Source: CAZIRO01 sp964541595 (lineage in GTDB: Bacteria; Acidobacteriota; HRBIN11). From it: DNA of 8,873 nt. Below the pieces are notes generated by a model. The model did no database searches. It saw nothing but the letters and a program-made list of their open reading frames with translations, and was not told the DNA's origin. Shown here piece by piece: positions 7,197 to 8,873 of this stretch. The translations under genes and the position numbers were made by a program. Position 1 is the stretch's first letter, and every line of letters begins with the position of its first letter. Where the stretch lies: NCBI GenBank assembly GCA_964541595.1, contig CAZIRO010000120.1:1-8873 (forward strand), given 5' to 3'.

Positions 7197-8759
7197 TCAA
7201 TCGGAATGGCGTGAAGGATGAAAGTTGACCGGTGCCGGTGTGGCGGCTTCATCCGGTGACAATTCCACAGGAAGAGGACCGATGCCCCGGTGGGGACGAT
7301 GACGCAGCATCCACAACCGTCCGCGGTCCCAGGGCCATGCAAGGAGATACCCCAGCGCGCGACCCCAGCGGCGGAGGTCGCGGCGGGTCCATCGCCAGGG
7401 CGTGCGCCATGTCCGGACGGCACACCGGATCCTGAATTCGCGGTGTACCACCCGGTACAGTTGACGGTAGAATGCCGTGGGAAACGGTCCACGGTACAGC
7501 ATCGCGAGATCACCGGAATCGATCCAGTGTTGCCGTGAACCGAGTTGATCACGGACGCGATCGTAGAATTTCGTTCCCGGCAGGGGATAGGATACGGAAA
7601 TGCCAATATCATCCGGACGGCATGTCCGAATGAGACGAAGTGTGGCACGGATGTCTTCCCAGGTTTCGCCGGGGTAACCGAACTGAATGAACAGTCCCAC
7701 GCGAATGCCATGCGCATGCAAAGCGCGGGTTGCGGTATGGATCTGTTCTACACGGATGCCCTTTTCCATTGCGTCGAGTACCCGCTGGGATCCCGATTCC
7801 GCTCCGATCCAGACGATCGCGCAACCGGCCCGGTGCAGCGCATCGATTTCTCCCGGTCGCAGCAGCAGGTCCGCACGGTGAAGACACTTGAACGGAATCC
7901 GCACCCGATACCGATTCACGAGATCGGCAAAACGGGCGAGCCAGCCGGGTTGGAGTCCCATGATGTCGTCCATGAACCAGAGATGGTCTGGATCGTAGTG
8001 CGCTTTCAATACACGCATTTCGGCCACGACGTTTTCCGGACTGCGCACGTTGTATGTCTGTCCCCAGATCGGTTTCGCACACCAGTTGCAATGGTAGGGA
8101 CACCCGCGCGTGGTCACCAGATTCAGAGAAAAGTACCCGTGATGACGCGTCCAGAGGTCCCGGTATCGATCCATATCGACGAGATCGCGGGCGGGAAACG
8201 GCAGCGCGTCGAGATCCCGAATGACCGGACGGGGACCGGTATGCACCACGCGGTCAGACCCGGGATCCGCATGGGCAAGTCCCGGAATGGTTGCCACCGG
8301 TTGATCCGTTCGCCCGGTCAATGCGTGCAACAGATCGCGCAGGGTGTACTCACCCTCTCCGATGATAACGAAATGGGCGCCGGCCCGAAGGTACAGTTCC
8401 GGATGGTCTGTGGCGTCGGCACTGGAGATAATGACCGTACAGGGGTGCTGACGTGCGGCACGGATCATCGCGAGTGCGGCCTCACGTGTGCGCAGGAGAC
8501 ACATCTTGGAGAGGTAATTGAAATGGTCTTCATAGATGACGGCAAATCGAGGACGCACACGACCGAGCAGATGCTCCCAATCGGTGATCGGGGTGGCGAA
8601 GTTGGTATCCAGGAGGGTGACGGTATACCCCGCATCACGGAGGACCGCAGCGGCATACAGCGTGCCCAGCGGAGGATAGGGCTGCATGGTTTGCCACATC
8701 CTAGGATCCAGTCGCAGATGATACGCCGGTCCCATCAGCACGTCCGTTACCTCAACCAC
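7197..8759 (-). CDS. B12-binding-type radical SAM protein (first in operon)
   Basis: A 520-residue paralogue of the next gene with the same plan. The B12-like domain (about 1-150) has PYPPLGTLY (27-35) and IIGEGE (132-137), but the usual GGP segment is replaced by SSADATDHPE (112-121), and a distinctive YEDHFNYLSK (76-85) precedes it. The radical SAM domain (about 210-415) has C220-x3-C224-x2-C227 and AESGS (320-324), within a 15-residue run identical to the paralogue (WIGAESGSQRVLDAM). The C-terminus has an Arg/Trp-rich stretch, then a polar tail. Expected chemistry is SAM-derived radical modification of an unknown substrate. GTG 8759 is the first possible start after an in-frame TAA at 8793-8795 and has GAGGG seven bases upstream; an ATG eight codons in is less well placed. 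Its TGA stop touches the next gene's ATG in the same frame. The B12 call is by family resemblance, and cobalamin binding is not certain. Confidence 0.92.
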   Translation of the reverse strand: MVEVTDVLMGPAYHLRLDPRMWQTMQPYPPLGTLYAAAVLRDAGYTVTLLDTNFATPITDWEHLLGRVRPRFAVIYEDHFNYLSKMCLLRTREAALAMIRAARQHPCTVIISSADATDHPELYLRAGAHFVIIGEGEYTLRDLLHALTGRTDQPVATIPGLAHADPGSDRVVHTGPRPVIRDLDALPFPARDLVDMDRYRDLWTRHHGYFSLNLVTTRGCPYHCNWCAKPIWGQTYNVRSPENVVAEMRVLKAHYDPDHLWFMDDIMGLQPGWLARFADLVNRYRVRIPFKCLHRADLLLRPGEIDALHRAGCAIVWIGAESGSQRVLDAMEKGIRVEQIHTATRALHAHGIRVGLFIQFGYPGETWEDIRATLRLIRTCRPDDIGISVSYPLPGTKFYDRVRDQLGSRQHWIDSGDLAMLYRGPFPTAFYRQLYRVVHREFRIRCAVRTWRTPWRWTRRDLRRWGRALGYLLAWPWDRGRLWMLRHRPHRGIGPLPVELSPDEAATPAPVNFHPSRHSD

Positions 8760-8839
8760 GCGTGCGCCCTCGTGTGGGGATTCAGGTATTCGTTAAGATT
8801 ACGGTGCATCCGGCCATTCCGTTGCGGGTGATCGCTCAC
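8747..8839 (-). CDS. Alternative small ORF overlapping the radical SAM start
   Basis: A second minus-strand frame is open from the window edge to TAA 8749-8747, overlapping the radical SAM start by 13 bases. It could be a 30-codon peptide starting at GTG 8839 (sharing GTGA with the stop of the partial frame above), a 41-codon peptide from ATG 8872, or the end of a longer gene. Its composition (His, Arg, Asn; two AGG codons, rare in the other genes) does not match the neighbours well. No domain is recognisable. Confidence 0.22.
   Translation of the reverse strand: MSDHPQRNGRMHRNLNEYLNPHTRAHAWLR
8767..8771 (-). promoter_or_regulatory. Ribosome binding site GAGGG for the first radical SAM gene
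   Basis: On the minus strand GAGGG sits seven bases before the GTG at 8759-8757. This supports the GTG start over the in-frame ATG eight codons downstream, whose nearest purine run (GAGG) is about fourteen bases away. Confidence 0.6.
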
Positions 8840-8873
8840 GAAAGAAGTACTTCCAGCAGCGCCCTGCCCCATG
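8836..8873 (-). CDS. Possible C-terminal end of an upstream operon gene (partial)
   Basis: One minus-strand frame entering from the window edge reads WGRALLEVLLS and stops at TGA 8838-8836. The leucine-rich helical end looks like a natural protein C-terminus. If so, 76 bases separate it from the GTG of the radical SAM gene. Eleven codons cannot identify a family, and the competing frame below cannot be excluded. Confidence 0.35.
   Translation of the reverse strand, partial: WGRALLEVLLS

Noticed and set aside
7197..7199. TGA read as a sense codon (recoded genetic code), fusing the two radical SAM proteins
   Set aside because: All four main genes end in TGA, none has an internal TGA, and tryptophan is encoded by TGG throughout. 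A recoded TGA should appear inside genes.
7545..8831. A 428-codon plus-strand open frame opposite the first radical SAM gene
   Set aside because: Antisense to a gene with an intact iron-sulfur motif, and no domain or convincing start context of its own.

Overview
The window looks like a piece of a bacterial chromosome with moderately high G+C. It uses the standard code: all four main genes end in TGA and none contains an internal TGA. No lineage marker is present. A cysteine-bearing S-layer-homology (SLH) protein built on delta-60 repeats, next to cobalamin-binding radical SAM genes, suggests an environmental bacterium of the kind found in Acidobacteriota, Chloroflexota, Myxococcota or a candidate phylum. 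That placement is inference only. I see no rRNA, tRNA, CRISPR array, insertion sequence, integrase or phage gene.

Layout. Positions 1-278 hold no convincing gene. They contain a G+C-rich stretch that can fold (about 80-174), an A+T-rich patch (about 200-243), and a good ribosome binding site for the first gene. Positions 279-4184 (+) encode a 1301-residue secreted surface protein: signal peptide, fourteen delta-60 repeats, an Ig-like 'choice-of-anchor D' type domain, an unrecognised segment, and three SLH modules. Only two bases past its stop, a minus-strand operon ends. In its own 5'-to-3' order that operon runs: an uncertain gene end at the window edge; a cobalamin-binding-type radical SAM protein (8759-7197); a second one (7196-5733); and a protein fusing two different class I SAM methyltransferases (5815-4187). 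The junctions are tight: an in-frame TGA directly followed by ATG between the two radical SAM genes, and an 83-nt overlap before the methyltransferase.

How the genes may work together. The radical SAM proteins are paralogues with the B12-binding plus radical SAM layout of BchE, HpnJ and class B radical SAM methylases. With two methyltransferase domains on the same transcript, the operon looks like a small tailoring pathway that modifies one unidentified substrate, possibly a lipid, cofactor or other small molecule. The sequence does not reveal the substrate. The surface protein faces the operon and is probably unrelated in function. The radical SAM/methyltransferase operon is the best candidate for an undescribed system here.
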